Shown here: positions 24,118 through 32,883 of the stretch, piece after piece | How the letters are laid out: each line of letters opens with the position of its first letter | Numbering within the stretch: position 1 is the stretch's first letter | NCBI GenBank assembly: GCA_964580585.1 | Contig: CAZOKZ010000030.1 | Location: 1 to 51,210, forward strand | Reading direction: 5' to 3' | Source of the DNA: CAZOKZ01 sp964580585 | GTDB taxonomy: Bacteria; Sumerlaeota; Sumerlaeia; SLMS01; JAHLLQ01 | Length of the DNA stretch: 51,210 bases | The notes under the pieces: generated by a model | Databases searched by the model: none | The model's input: only the letters and a program-made list of their open reading frames with translations | Told to the model about the DNA's origin: nothing | Translations under genes and position numbers: made by a program

Positions 24118-26142
24118 ATGAAAAAGAACATTTTACGAAGCAAGTGGGTTACTTTTTTGGCCGCCGTGATTCTTTCCGGTGGAATTTCGGTAACGAGTTG
24201 GGCGGAGGAAGCCGAGGCTCCAGCCGACACGACCGCTGATGTGCAGGTTGACTCGAGTGTCGCGGCGGAAAAAGACGGTTCGGAGATCGTCAATTTGAAG
24301 CCCGATACTCCTATGTTCAAACTCCTGGACAACAAAATAATCACCAACACGCACTTCGAGACGCAGATGCGTTGTCTGGTCCCGTCCAGCTTGAACCGAG
24401 CAGGCGAACGGTTCACCACGGTCAATGGGTTTACACGCGATCAGGTGATCGATGCCATCAAAGAGTATGCCGTCTATCGCACTGCCTATCTGCATGCAAA
24501 TGATCTCGATTTGGCATTGAGTGCCGATCAAAAGACTCAAATGCAGAGAGAAATCTCCAAAATGGCGCGCGAAACCTGGTTGGAACTTTGCGACCAATAC
24601 AGTGGAATCGAACCAAGCAAAGCGGACATCAAGAATTACTATGATGAACACAAAGAACTCGACTATGTGACCCGTGAAACGATGCGGTTGCGTCATATCT
24701 ATTTTTCCACTTATACGCCGCACGTTGTTGAGGAGGGCGAAACGTTGGAGAGCATCGCGCAGGATATCGCTGGCGACGCATCGCTGGCCGACCATATTTT
24801 GAACGCCGATACCAAAGAACGTCGCTCGAAAGAGTTGAAGGACGAGGCAGGCAACACCGTTCCGCCGCGCGCTCTTCAGATGGGTGAAACCGTGCTGGTT
24901 CCCATGTCGGAAGAAGCCGTTGCCCAGGTTGAAGAAAAGGCCAAGCAGGTCTATGAGCGGTTGAAAGAAGGAGAAGATTTCCGCTCGGTGGCCGAAGAAG
25001 TTTCCGAATCGAATAAACCGGGCGCTGTAATGACAGTAATCCCCGAAGTTCAGGAACGCGGGTTGCTGCCTGAAATCGTCGAAGTATTCAAAGGACTCGA
25101 AGACGGCGGTTTCAGCGAGCCGATTCGTACCAAGCACGGTATTCAAATTATCAAACGTTCCAGTTATCAACCGCGTGCATACAAACCGATCGAAGAGGTT
25201 GGCGACCAGATCGCGTCAATTTTGCGTGAGAAAAATAAGAAGGCGAAATACCAGGAAATCCTCGATTATTATTGGGGATCGGATGATTCGGTCCCAGTCA
25301 ACAAAGACGTTTTGATGAATGTCGATAATCCGACAATGGCGGATAAGGTAATTTACGAGTTGGGCAACGTGAAATATACGGCAGCGCAATATTTACGTGA
25401 TTTCCCTGGCGAAGAAGGCCTGCTGCCCACGTTCGACGAACGCCGCATGTTGTTGGCTCGGATTCCAAACCTTCAACGCTATCTGGAAGAACTCGGTCAG
25501 AAGCGTATGAATGTTGCCGGTGAGGCCGATTATCAAAAGCGGTTGTTCATTCTAACCTGTGCGTGGAAAGGGATATCCTACCTTCAATACCGTCAGGAAA
25601 ATGCAGAATTCGAACCGACGGAAGACGAAATTCGCAACGGCTTCTTCGAGTTGCAGGATTACCTGAAAACATTGCCAGCAGTCGATTTGTATCAGATCAC
25701 CGTGAAAGCGGATTATGAAGAGGGCGATGCTGTCGGAACGCGAGTAAAAGCGATCAGCAAGCTGGTCGAATCGATGGAAGAAACCAGCAAGAACATCCAA
25801 TCGCTCGAAGACTTCATGAAGTTGGCGAAGGAAATCAGCGAGGATAAATATGCCGAAAGAGGCGGCCACGTGGGTAATGTTCGTGGGCCATACATGAACG
25901 GTTTAGGACAAGAAATCATCCAAATCGGCAAAACCAATTACCTCTTTGGTCCCAAACGTACCGATGACGGCGAAATGTTGCTTTTCTGGGTCGGTAATAT
26001 TGTTCACAATCCCAATTCGGTTTCGTACGATGAAGTGAAGGACGTTGTTATCCAAGCGCTGAAGCGTAAGAACATGGCGAGTGTGCGCGATAAGGTGATG
26101 CAGGAATTGATCGACGAAGCCAACATCGAAATTCTGTTCTGA
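24118..26142 (+). CDS. Exported parvulin-type (PpiC) peptidyl-prolyl isomerase with nested LysM
   Basis: About 674 aa from the ATG at 24118, chosen because a signal peptide begins there (M-K-K-N-I-L-R-S-K-W, then A-A-V-I-L-S-G-G-I-S-V). A SurA-like helical N-domain precedes a PpiC domain starting at R-L-R-H-I-Y-F-S. Before the domain's helices resume at L-K-E-G-E-D-F-R-S-V-A-E-E-V-S, a LysM-like segment is inserted (V-E-E-G-E-T-L-E-S-I-A to G-E-T-V-L-V-P-M). The domain ends I-R-T-K-H-G-I-Q-I-I-K. A second, weaker PpiC-like region is at about 530-670 (A-E-R-G-G-H-V-G-N-V). Likely a periplasmic folding factor with a peptidoglycan-contacting module (inference). Confidence 0.8.
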   Translation: MKKNILRSKWVTFLAAVILSGGISVTSWAEEAEAPADTTADVQVDSSVAAEKDGSEIVNLKPDTPMFKLLDNKIITNTHFETQMRCLVPSSLNRAGERFTTVNGFTRDQVIDAIKEYAVYRTAYLHANDLDLALSADQKTQMQREISKMARETWLELCDQYSGIEPSKADIKNYYDEHKELDYVTRETMRLRHIYFSTYTPHVVEEGETLESIAQDIAGDASLADHILNADTKERRSKELKDEAGNTVPPRALQMGETVLVPMSEEAVAQVEEKAKQVYERLKEGEDFRSVAEEVSESNKPGAVMTVIPEVQERGLLPEIVEVFKGLEDGGFSEPIRTKHGIQIIKRSSYQPRAYKPIEEVGDQIASILREKNKKAKYQEILDYYWGSDDSVPVNKDVLMNVDNPTMADKVIYELGNVKYTAAQYLRDFPGEEGLLPTFDERRMLLARIPNLQRYLEELGQKRMNVAGEADYQKRLFILTCAWKGISYLQYRQENAEFEPTEDEIRNGFFELQDYLKTLPAVDLYQITVKADYEEGDAVGTRVKAISKLVESMEETSKNIQSLEDFMKLAKEISEDKYAERGGHVGNVRGPYMNGLGQEIIQIGKTNYLFGPKRTDDGEMLLFWVGNIVHNPNSVSYDEVKDVVIQALKRKNMASVRDKVMQELIDEANIEILF

Positions 26143-26165
26143 TTGGACAACCGATAGGAATTCCC

Positions 26166-26198
26166 AAGCGGCGGGCCATGTGCCCGTCGCTTTTTTTT
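26166..26198 (+). terminator. Intrinsic terminator after the PpiC gene
   Basis: Arms AAGCGGCGGGC (26166-26176) and GCCCGTCGCTT (26182-26192), with one G-U pair, followed by a T-run to 26198. Confidence 0.85.
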
Positions 26199-26290
26199 GT
26201 ATCTGGCAACAATGCTGCTTGTTTGGCGCGGGGGTGTGCCCGTATGGAACCGGTCTGCTTTGGTGCAGAAATTCGGAAGCAAAGATTTGG

Positions 26291-28189
26291 ATGTATGAAA
26301 TGAGTCAGCGAAATTTTGATGTGATTGTGGTGGGTGGTGGCCACGCGGGTATCGAAGCCGCGCATGCTGCCGCGCGCCTGGGTTGCCGCACGGCGTTGTT
26401 GACAATGGACACCGAAGCGATCGGACGCTTGTCGTGCAATCCCGCCATGGGTGGGTTGGGCAAGGGGCATTTGGTGCGTGAAATCGACGCCTTTGGCGGG
26501 GTACAGGCCATCGCGTCGGATGCGGCGGGAATTCAGTTTCGGATGTTGAATGCCTCAAAAGGGCCCGCTGTTCGCGCGCCACGCGTGCAACTCGACAAAG
26601 ATATTTATCCCCGTTGGGTGGCGGATTACCTGCGTCGTCAGTCGAATTTGACGATCGTCCAGGGGACGGGCGGAGAAATCCATCTTTCGGGTGGGCGTAT
26701 CTGCGGCCTTTCCACCGAAGACGGCGTGCGTCTCGAATGCCGGGCGTTGATTTTAACAACGGGCACGTTCCTCAACGGCATCATGCATTGCGGATTGGTG
26801 AAAACACGCGGAGGGCGCATTGGTGAGCAGCCCTCCGAGCGGCTTGCCGATTCGTTCCTCGAACTGGGTCTCGATACGGGGCGTCTGAAGACGGGAACGC
26901 CTGCGCGATTGAAAAAATCCTCCATCGATTTTTCCAAATGTTCGATCCAGCCCGGGGACGAACCCGCGCCGCCGATGAGTTATCGAACGCATCGGCTCGA
27001 TGTCGAGCAGGTGCCTTGTTATTTGACGCGGACGAACGAAAAAACCCACGAGATCATTCGCCAGAACCTCGATAAATCGCCGCTTTTTATGGGAGTGATC
27101 GAAGGTGTGGGGCCGCGTTACTGTCCGTCGATCGAGGACAAAGTCGTGCGTTTCGAGGAACGCAACAGCCATCACATTTTTCTCGAGCCCGAAACGCGCG
27201 AGGGCGAATCGGTTTATCCAAACGGCGTTTCTACCAGTTTGCCCGCAGAGGTGCAGGAGGCTTTTCTGCGCACGATTCCGGGGTTGGAGCAGTGCGAGTT
27301 TCTCCGTCACGGATACGCGGTGGAATACACGTACGTGCCACCGTATCAGTTACGCCATACGTTGGAAGTCAAATCGGTGCCGGGGTTGTATCTCGCGGGC
27401 CAGATCAACGGAACGAGTGGCTATGAAGAAGCCGCCGGGCAGGGATTGATGGCGGGAATCAACGCGGCGCTCGCAATCAAGGAAGAGGAACCGCTCGTGC
27501 TTGATCGCGACGAGGCGTACCTGGCTGTGATGATTGACGATTTGCTGTCGAAGGAACATCGCGAGCCGTATCGTTTATTCACCAGTCGCGCCGAGTATCG
27601 TTTGCTGCTGCGATGCGATAACGCAGACCTTCGGTTGGCGGCGCACGCGCTCCGCGTTGGCATGATCGACGAAGCCGAGTTCGATGCGGTGATGAAGCTG
27701 CGGGAGGCGGTGAGCATCGAAGGCGAACGTTTGCGCACGACACCGCTGCGCCATGCGGAAGTCGATTGGGATACCGCCGAAGATCACGGTTTTGGACGTC
27801 CAGACAAGCACAGCACGCTGGCCCAGGTGCTCGCGCGTCCGGAAATCACGCTCGATGGATTCGAGGCGTTTGTTGCGCCTCTTACCCGGCGCATCGATGA
27901 CGATTATTGGCATGCGCGGTACCGTGAATTAGTCGATACCGATATTGCGTATTCCGGGTATTTGGAAAAACAAGCTCGCCAGGTGGCTCACCAGCGCGAA
28001 AAAGAACACCTCGCGTTGCCCGAGGACCTGGATTACATGGCAATCGGGGCGTTGCGCCATGAAGCTCGCGTCACGTTGGAGAAGTTCAAACCGGAAACCA
28101 TCGGCCAGGCTTCGCGTCTTGCGGGCGTCAACCCGGCGGATATCGACGTTTTGCTGGTCGTGTTGCGCAAACGACGGATGATTGCGTAA
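26291..28189 (+). CDS. mnmG: tRNA uridine-5-carboxymethylaminomethyl modification enzyme MnmG (GidA)
   Basis: With MnmE it installs the 5-carboxymethylaminomethyl group on wobble U34. About 632 aa from the ATG at 26291; an ATG at 26300 is equally possible, and codons upstream of these overlap the terminator and are unlikely. Motifs: FAD fold V-I-V-V-G-G-G-H-A-G-I-E-A, the family Cys motif R-L-S-C-N-P-A-M-G-G-L-G-K-G, and L-K-T-G-T-P-A-R-L. The N-G-T-S-G-Y-E-E-A-A-G-Q-G motif lies near 380, and a helical C-terminal domain is present. Convergent with the HU gene. Confidence 0.96.
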   Translation: MYEMSQRNFDVIVVGGGHAGIEAAHAAARLGCRTALLTMDTEAIGRLSCNPAMGGLGKGHLVREIDAFGGVQAIASDAAGIQFRMLNASKGPAVRAPRVQLDKDIYPRWVADYLRRQSNLTIVQGTGGEIHLSGGRICGLSTEDGVRLECRALILTTGTFLNGIMHCGLVKTRGGRIGEQPSERLADSFLELGLDTGRLKTGTPARLKKSSIDFSKCSIQPGDEPAPPMSYRTHRLDVEQVPCYLTRTNEKTHEIIRQNLDKSPLFMGVIEGVGPRYCPSIEDKVVRFEERNSHHIFLEPETREGESVYPNGVSTSLPAEVQEAFLRTIPGLEQCEFLRHGYAVEYTYVPPYQLRHTLEVKSVPGLYLAGQINGTSGYEEAAGQGLMAGINAALAIKEEEPLVLDRDEAYLAVMIDDLLSKEHREPYRLFTSRAEYRLLLRCDNADLRLAAHALRVGMIDEAEFDAVMKLREAVSIEGERLRTTPLRHAEVDWDTAEDHGFGRPDKHSTLAQVLARPEITLDGFEAFVAPLTRRIDDDYWHARYRELVDTDIAYSGYLEKQARQVAHQREKEHLALPEDLDYMAIGALRHEARVTLEKFKPETIGQASRLAGVNPADIDVLLVVLRKRRMIA

Positions 28190-28211
28190 AAAACCGTGCT
28201 CAGAAAATGAA

Positions 28212-28243
28212 AACGCCACGAGGCAACGAAGCTTCGTGGCGTT
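28212..28243. terminator. Bidirectional terminator between mnmG and HU gene
   Basis: Arms AACGCCACGA (28212-28221) and TCGTGGCGTT (28234-28243). T-rich sequence follows on the plus strand (CTTTTTT), and the A-rich left flank gives a U-run on the minus strand, so it can serve both convergent genes. Confidence 0.85.
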
Positions 28244-28267
28244 CTTTTTTCCAGCCAGTTAGGCGAA

Positions 28268-28543
28268 TTACTTCAGGCGTTCTTTCAGAGCGCTGGCGGG
28301 ACGGAAATTCACGGCCTTGCTGGCGGGGATGTCGATTTCCGCGCCGGTTTGGGGGTTACGGCCTTTGCGAGCGGCGCGTTCTTTAACTTCAAACGAACCG
28401 AATCCCGAGATGGCAAATTTGCCGTCCACTTCGAGAGCGCGTCCAATGGTATCGAAAATCGCATCGTACGCGCGGCCGATTTCTGCTTTGCTGGCGCCTT
28501 CGAGTTTTTCGGCGATAATGTCGATCAGTTCCGCTTTGGTCAT
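28268..28543 (-). CDS. hup: HU-family DNA-binding protein
   Basis: 91 aa from the ATG at 28543, with AAGGA nine bases upstream; a TTG at 28552 is in frame but too close to it. Nucleoid protein that bends DNA as a dimer. Signature G-F-G-S-F-E-V-K-E-R-A-A-R-K-G-R-N-P is seen, followed by the DNA-binding arm T-G-A-E-I-D-I-P-A-S-K and the closing F-R-P-A-S-A-L-K-E. Single gene. Confidence 0.96.
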   Translation of the reverse strand: MTKAELIDIIAEKLEGASKAEIGRAYDAIFDTIGRALEVDGKFAISGFGSFEVKERAARKGRNPQTGAEIDIPASKAVNFRPASALKERLK

Positions 28544-28685
28544 TTTTTTCAATCCTTACCGGAGTGTCGTCCGCGCCTGGCTGAGGTCGTCGCCAAGCGG
28601 GCATTGGGTGAAACCCCATGCGCAGGCGGGGGGTAAAGGGAAAAAGCTTCCTGGAGAAGGAGAGCGCACTCGAACCCTTCCAGAA

Positions 28686-28925
28686 ATGGTGCATTCGACT
28701 GCACTAATATTGTGCATCCGAGGCGGGGATTCGCATTTCCACCAACTGGATGAAGTTGATTTTTTAGCGTTCGAAGGCTTGCTCGCATTGCAAGAATGCC
28801 AATTTCAAGGGATTCCATTGGCGATTCCCAGTGGCGGCATTTCTCCGCTTGATTGGTCGGAAAATTGCGTGTATCGGAATGGGAAACCTGAAATTGTGGC
28901 AATGGAAGCAATGCCGTTTCCTTGA
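28686..28925 (+). CDS. Possible small gene or gene remnant, unknown
   Basis: 79 codons from the ATG at 28686 give a protein-like sequence (L-D-E-V-D-F-L-A-F-E-G-L-L-A, then G-I-P-L-A-I-P-S-G-G). There is no Shine-Dalgarno and no recognisable family. It lies in the 450-bp gap between HU and the zinc-ribbon gene and ends at the -35 box of the next promoter. It could be a decayed fragment or chance. Confidence 0.25.
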   Translation: MVHSTALILCIRGGDSHFHQLDEVDFLAFEGLLALQECQFQGIPLAIPSGGISPLDWSENCVYRNGKPEIVAMEAMPFP

Positions 28926-28950
28926 CAACGGTGACGTTAGTCCTTGTAAT
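28922..28950 (+). promoter_or_regulatory. Sigma-70-type promoter for the zinc-ribbon gene
   Basis: TTGACA (28922-28927), a 17-bp spacer and TGTAAT (28945-28950), about 50 bp before the ATG at 29002. Best -35/-10 match in the window. Confidence 0.6.
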
Positions 28951-29001
28951 TGCGTTCAAAGATAGCGATACTTTATCCGAAATTGTTCCGGGAAAACTAT
29001 A

Positions 29002-29769
29002 ATGGGTATCAAGACAGCCAAGGAGAATTTCTCCAAGGGAGAAATAATCGATATTCTTAAACAGAATGTCACGCTGTTTAAAAACGAGCCGGAGTTTGTC
29101 GAATATATCGTCAATCTGGCGCTTTATCTGATTGATCAGGCTTACTGCGTGTCGGGTGAACGCTCGGGCGACTTGGAAAATGTTCTCAACGATCTGGTAA
29201 AAGTTCGTGGAATGATGGACAAGAAGATCGCTGAGAAGAAGGCGCCAGCGAGCGATAACGATCCGATCGATGAACATGTGGAAATGGGTGGGCAGACAGC
29301 CAAACTCGAGTTTTTGATGGAAGAAATGGACGCCAGTCTGGCCGAAGCCGAAGACGAATCGCCGACCACGAATAAAATGCGCCTGCAATTGTACAATCCG
29401 GTTATCAAATCGCCGCCCCCGATTTCGGATGAAGAGGAACCGGCGACGGCGAAGATGTCGCCCGAGGAAATGATGGCGGCGGACGAGGACCTGATTTTGC
29501 CGGATCAGGAAGAAGAAAGGGAAGAACCCAAGACTCGCCAGTTGAAGTCGATTGGTATCATGACTCCGATGCCGAGCGGTGGTTTGACGAAAGATAAAGA
29601 AGAGAGAAAGTCGCCGAAAATCGAAGTGGACGACAAAAAGGGCCGCGCACGAGTCTATAAGGTGGTTCGTTCGTACAGCGCGTCGCAGTCAGGCGAAATG
29701 GTTTGCCCCATCTGTGGCACGGATACCCGTGGTTCGTCACGATGCCCATCTTGTGGCCACATGCTTTGA
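29002..29769 (+). CDS. Acidic protein with C-terminal zinc ribbon
   Basis: 255 aa. An N-terminal helical region (about 1-75; I-I-D-I-L-K-Q-N-V-T-L-F) is followed by a long acidic, probably disordered middle (A-D-E-D-L-I-L-P-D-Q-E-E-E-R-E-E). The end is a double-Cys zinc ribbon, C-P-I-C-G-T-D-T-R-G-S-S-R-C-P-S-C-G-H. The family is not recognised. A ribbon on a flexible acidic arm suggests a protein- or nucleic-acid-contacting adaptor (inference). It has its own promoter at 28922-28950. Confidence 0.75.
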   Translation: MGIKTAKENFSKGEIIDILKQNVTLFKNEPEFVEYIVNLALYLIDQAYCVSGERSGDLENVLNDLVKVRGMMDKKIAEKKAPASDNDPIDEHVEMGGQTAKLEFLMEEMDASLAEAEDESPTTNKMRLQLYNPVIKSPPPISDEEEPATAKMSPEEMMAADEDLILPDQEEEREEPKTRQLKSIGIMTPMPSGGLTKDKEERKSPKIEVDDKKGRARVYKVVRSYSASQSGEMVCPICGTDTRGSSRCPSCGHML

Positions 29770-30143
29770 TTCACCGATGATGGAAAAATGGATCGAGTTT
29801 CCGCTGCCCAGGACGTTCTCAAAGTCGCAATCTCATCGTTACGCATCGGACTCGGCCTCCCGCCTTCGCTTCATGGCTTCGGTCGGACAAGCCCGCAACG
29901 TAGCACCGCTACGCCTTGGTCGCCCTCGCTTCGCGCGCCTCGATCTTGCAAATTTGAAGAACGTCCAGACACTTTGAGAGCATCCTGTTCCGCTGCCCGC
30001 AAACCGGACGGCGGAAATCTTCTTTTAGGGCAGCACGCCCCTTGACGCGTGATCGGCACGATATTAGTTTCTGCTCCATTCAAGCGGCTTGCGTGGTGGA
30101 ATTGCGCATCGACGCCCAGGCCCAATTTTACTGAGTAATCTGC
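29770..30143. other. Intergenic region, nothing clear
   Basis: 374 bp upstream of the radical SAM gene. A TTGACG near 30041 with TAGTTT 17 bp on could be a weak promoter. GC-rich CTTCG/TCGCG stretches at 29855-29945 look like non-coding repeat-like sequence. No RNA gene is seen. Confidence 0.35.
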
Positions 30144-31577
30144 ATGAACAAGCCCCAGCGTGTTTTCCTGATCGTACCTCCCACCGGACGTTTTATTCGC
30201 GAGGATCGATGCCAGACCCCGATTGAAAAGCTGAAAACCGTGGCGTTAAGGCCACCTGTCGATTTGTTGTACGCGGCAGCTTGCTTCGAGCAGACCGGGG
30301 CCGAGTGCCGCGTGGCCGACTTCCCCGGCGAGGAATGGGGATGGGAACGCCTGGAAGCGGACCTGCGCGAGTTTAAACCCGACATGCTGGTTCTTTCGAT
30401 CACGACGCCCTCTTTCAAGGACGATATGAAGGCGGCGTCGTTGGCAAAAAAGGTCGATCCGAACATTACAACCATCGCCAAAGGCGCGCATTTTAACACC
30501 CTGGATATCCAGGCGATGGAGGAATTTCCGGACTTGGACCTGGCTTTGCGCGGCGAGTATGAAATGACCTGTTTGGAGTTGGGCGAAGGCAAACCGGCAT
30601 CCGAAGTGCTCGGCCTGACGTGGCGCGATGAAAATGGCAAAGTGGTCCGTAACGAAGCGCGCGGGTTGCCCAACGATCTGGACGCGATTCCGTATCCGGC
30701 GCGTCACCTGGCGAACAATGCACTCTATATCCGTCCCGACACCGAGCAGTTGCAAACAACGCTGGTGACCAATCGCGGTTGCCCGTTTTCCTGTACATAT
30801 TGTTTGGCCAATCAGGTCAGCGGGTTGAAAAATCGATATCGTTCGGTGGAAAATGTGGTCGGAGAAATCAAGGAATGCGTCGAGCAACATGGGATTCGCA
30901 ATTTCCTGTTTCGCAGCGACCTGTTTACTCAGAACAAAAAATGGGTAATCGAGCTATGTCAGGCGATTATCGATGCCAAACTGGACATTTCCTGGGCCTC
31001 GAATTCGCGCGTGGATACGGTGAGTCCCGAAGTTCTTTCGTGGATGAAAAAAGCTGGATGCTGGATTATTGCGTTCGGTGTCGAGAAGGGCGACGATCAA
31101 TCGTTGGAGAAAATCAACAAGAAGGCCACGGTTGAGCAAGCCATCAAAGCGCTGCAGATGACGCGCGAGGCAGGCATCAAGCGTTCCATGTATCTGTTGT
31201 TTGGTCTTCCAGACGATACCGAAGATACGTTGCAGAACGACATTGAGTTTGCCAAGCGGGTGGATCCCGATTTTCTGGAAATTTTCTACCCGTATCCGTT
31301 TCCAGGCACGGTGCTTTACAAGGAAGCGGTCGCGAAAGGATTGCTTGAAGACGGGATCATTCCGAAAGAAGCCTATGGAATGCCCGCCATGGCGACCCAG
31401 CATATTTCTCTCGAGCGGTTGGCGAAGTTGCGCACCAAAGGGCTCCGGCAATTTTACATGCGACCGCGATTTATCGCGCGCACGCTGGCGGGAGCTTCTT
31501 CGCCGCGCGAATTTGTCAACTTTGCGCGTTACGGAATGTCGCAACTGCGCGATATCGTAACGAACGCGATTTCCTGA
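30144..31577 (+). CDS. B12-binding-domain radical SAM protein
   Basis: 477 aa. An N-terminal Rossmann-like cobalamin-binding domain (about 1-140; R-V-F-L-I-V-P-P, then P-D-M-L-V-L-S-I-T-T-P) precedes the radical SAM core. The [4Fe-4S] motif C-P-F-S-C-T-Y-C lies near 215, and the barrel contains F-G-V-E-K-G-D-D-Q-S-L. The cobalamin domain lacks an obvious D-x-H-x-x-G, so base-off B12 binding is not assured. Class-B enzymes like this methylate or rearrange lipids, cofactors or natural products; the substrate cannot be told. Convergent with the DUF309 gene, 4 bp between them. Confidence 0.88.
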   Translation: MNKPQRVFLIVPPTGRFIREDRCQTPIEKLKTVALRPPVDLLYAAACFEQTGAECRVADFPGEEWGWERLEADLREFKPDMLVLSITTPSFKDDMKAASLAKKVDPNITTIAKGAHFNTLDIQAMEEFPDLDLALRGEYEMTCLELGEGKPASEVLGLTWRDENGKVVRNEARGLPNDLDAIPYPARHLANNALYIRPDTEQLQTTLVTNRGCPFSCTYCLANQVSGLKNRYRSVENVVGEIKECVEQHGIRNFLFRSDLFTQNKKWVIELCQAIIDAKLDISWASNSRVDTVSPEVLSWMKKAGCWIIAFGVEKGDDQSLEKINKKATVEQAIKALQMTREAGIKRSMYLLFGLPDDTEDTLQNDIEFAKRVDPDFLEIFYPYPFPGTVLYKEAVAKGLLEDGIIPKEAYGMPAMATQHISLERLAKLRTKGLRQFYMRPRFIARTLAGASSPREFVNFARYGMSQLRDIVTNAIS

Positions 31578-31581
31578 CGAT

Positions 31582-31998
31582 TCAGTTCGTAACCGGTTGA
31601 AGACGTAGGACCGGGTGTCGCTCGATCGGCGGGGCGGGAATGATTTGTCCTGTCTCCGGCAACGTCAGCAGGGGAGCGAATAATTCCGCCATATCGAGCC
31701 GGAATTGCGCCAGTTCAAATCCCTCGATAAGGGCGCCGTATGGCGCGAAGCATTCTTCGGTACGCAGGTAGAGTTTACGTGCGCCGTTCAGGTTGCCGCG
31801 TTGCCAGTGGAGTAGGGCCACGGCGGACATGATCATTCCCTTGTAATAATCGCGCAGTGCGCCAACCTCCATCACCCACAGGTCTTCGAGCACTTCGTGC
31901 GCCTCGAAATAATCGCGTTCGTTGAAAAGTCGAACGTAAGCATAATATTGTTCGGGATAGTCGATCGGGGCGTCGAACATTCGGGGTGAGGGCTCCAT
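31582..31998 (-). CDS. DUF309 family protein
   Basis: 138 aa. It has the DUF309 core: R-D-Y-F-E-A-H-E-V-L-E-D-L-W, then Y-Y-K-G-M-I-M-S-A-V-A-L-L-H-W, and G-N-L-N-G-A-R-K-L. This is a small all-helical domain with conserved His/Glu and no established activity. A C-terminal Pro-rich tail is present. The single ATG start has no strong Shine-Dalgarno. Confidence 0.85.
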   Translation of the reverse strand: MEPSPRMFDAPIDYPEQYYAYVRLFNERDYFEAHEVLEDLWVMEVGALRDYYKGMIMSAVALLHWQRGNLNGARKLYLRTEECFAPYGALIEGFELAQFRLDMAELFAPLLTLPETGQIIPAPPIERHPVLRLQPVTN

Positions 31999-32045
31999 TC
32001 AGGCTATTTGTACGATAGCGGGTAAACGGGGTCTTGTGCAAAGAA

Positions 32046-32076
32046 AAAAGCCGGAAGCACACGGCTCCCGGCTTTT
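32046..32076 (-). terminator. Intrinsic terminator after the 227-aa coiled-coil gene
   Basis: Arms AAAAGCCGG (32046-32054) and CCGGCTTTT (32068-32076). Read on the minus strand, the stem is followed by T-rich sequence. Confidence 0.85.
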
Positions 32077-32101
32077 GAACCTTCAAATTATCGAGCGATT
32101 C

Positions 32102-32785
32102 TTAGTTGGAACGACGGCTGAGTTCGCGCAGAGCGACAAGAATATCGCGTTCCATTTGATCTTCTTTGGACAGGCTGTCAGGTGAAGAAATGCGAAGGCG
32201 TTCCACCTTGTTTGCCAGATGTTGAAGGGCCAGGCCATAAGCTTCGATATCAACCTTGAAGTCCACATGATCGAGGGGTTCCTTCATGATATCGTACATG
32301 ACCGATTCCAGTTCTTCCATGGATTCGGCATTGTCGAGTCTGCCAACAAGTGGACGAAGTTCTTCGCTGTGGTTTGTGTACGCATAATCCAGGAATTCAT
32401 TAAACTGCGATTGTGTTTTGCGAAGTTGTGTTTTGACTTCCATCATCACATTTTTTTCGACTTCCTGCCGGATGCCGGGAAGTTCTGCAAGAATGCTCGA
32501 CAGGGCTTCGTTCAGATATCCTTCCGCGTTGCCTTTCAGTTCGGAAGCAAGGGCTTCGCGGGCTTTCGGGATTTCCGGTTGTACAAGCCCGACGGCGACT
32601 TCGGACAAATCTTTCGGATTGGTCAAAGTTTTAAGCTGGGAATTCAGGACACCGAAATAAATTGCGATGATTACCATCAGGCCGATGTAGATCATCAGCG
32701 ATGTTTTTTGGGCTTTTTCAAGCTGCGCGAGTTGGTCGTCGAGTTTTTTCTCGAGCCGGTCGGCAGTGGTTGTTGCGTCAGCCAT
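32102..32785 (-). CDS. Single-pass membrane coiled-coil protein (paralogue of 32884-33669)
   Basis: 227 aa. A short cytoplasmic coiled coil (about 8-28; L-E-K-K-L-D-D-Q-L-A-Q-L-E-K-A) is followed by one membrane span (about 30-47; M-I-Y-I-G-L-M-V-I-I-A-I-Y-F-G-V). About 170 residues of mostly helical, charged sequence follow. No catalytic motif or known family. The gene upstream has the same arrangement and similar length, so the two look like diverged paralogues in one operon. Possibly a hetero-oligomeric envelope scaffold (inference). Confidence 0.65.
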   Translation of the reverse strand: MADATTTADRLEKKLDDQLAQLEKAQKTSLMIYIGLMVIIAIYFGVLNSQLKTLTNPKDLSEVAVGLVQPEIPKAREALASELKGNAEGYLNEALSSILAELPGIRQEVEKNVMMEVKTQLRKTQSQFNEFLDYAYTNHSEELRPLVGRLDNAESMEELESVMYDIMKEPLDHVDFKVDIEAYGLALQHLANKVERLRISSPDSLSKEDQMERDILVALRELSRRSN

Positions 32786-32883
32786 GTTGTGTCTCCTTTG
32801 TAAAATTCTGCAAATGATAGTCTGAGTTCAAACAGTCAACAAGTCGGCATTGTCTGCCGGAAAAACCTGAAGTTTATCCGGTG

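Noticed and set aside
26180..26290. Upstream extension of mnmG
   Set aside because: It would start inside the terminator of the previous gene and adds non-homologous residues before the FAD motif.
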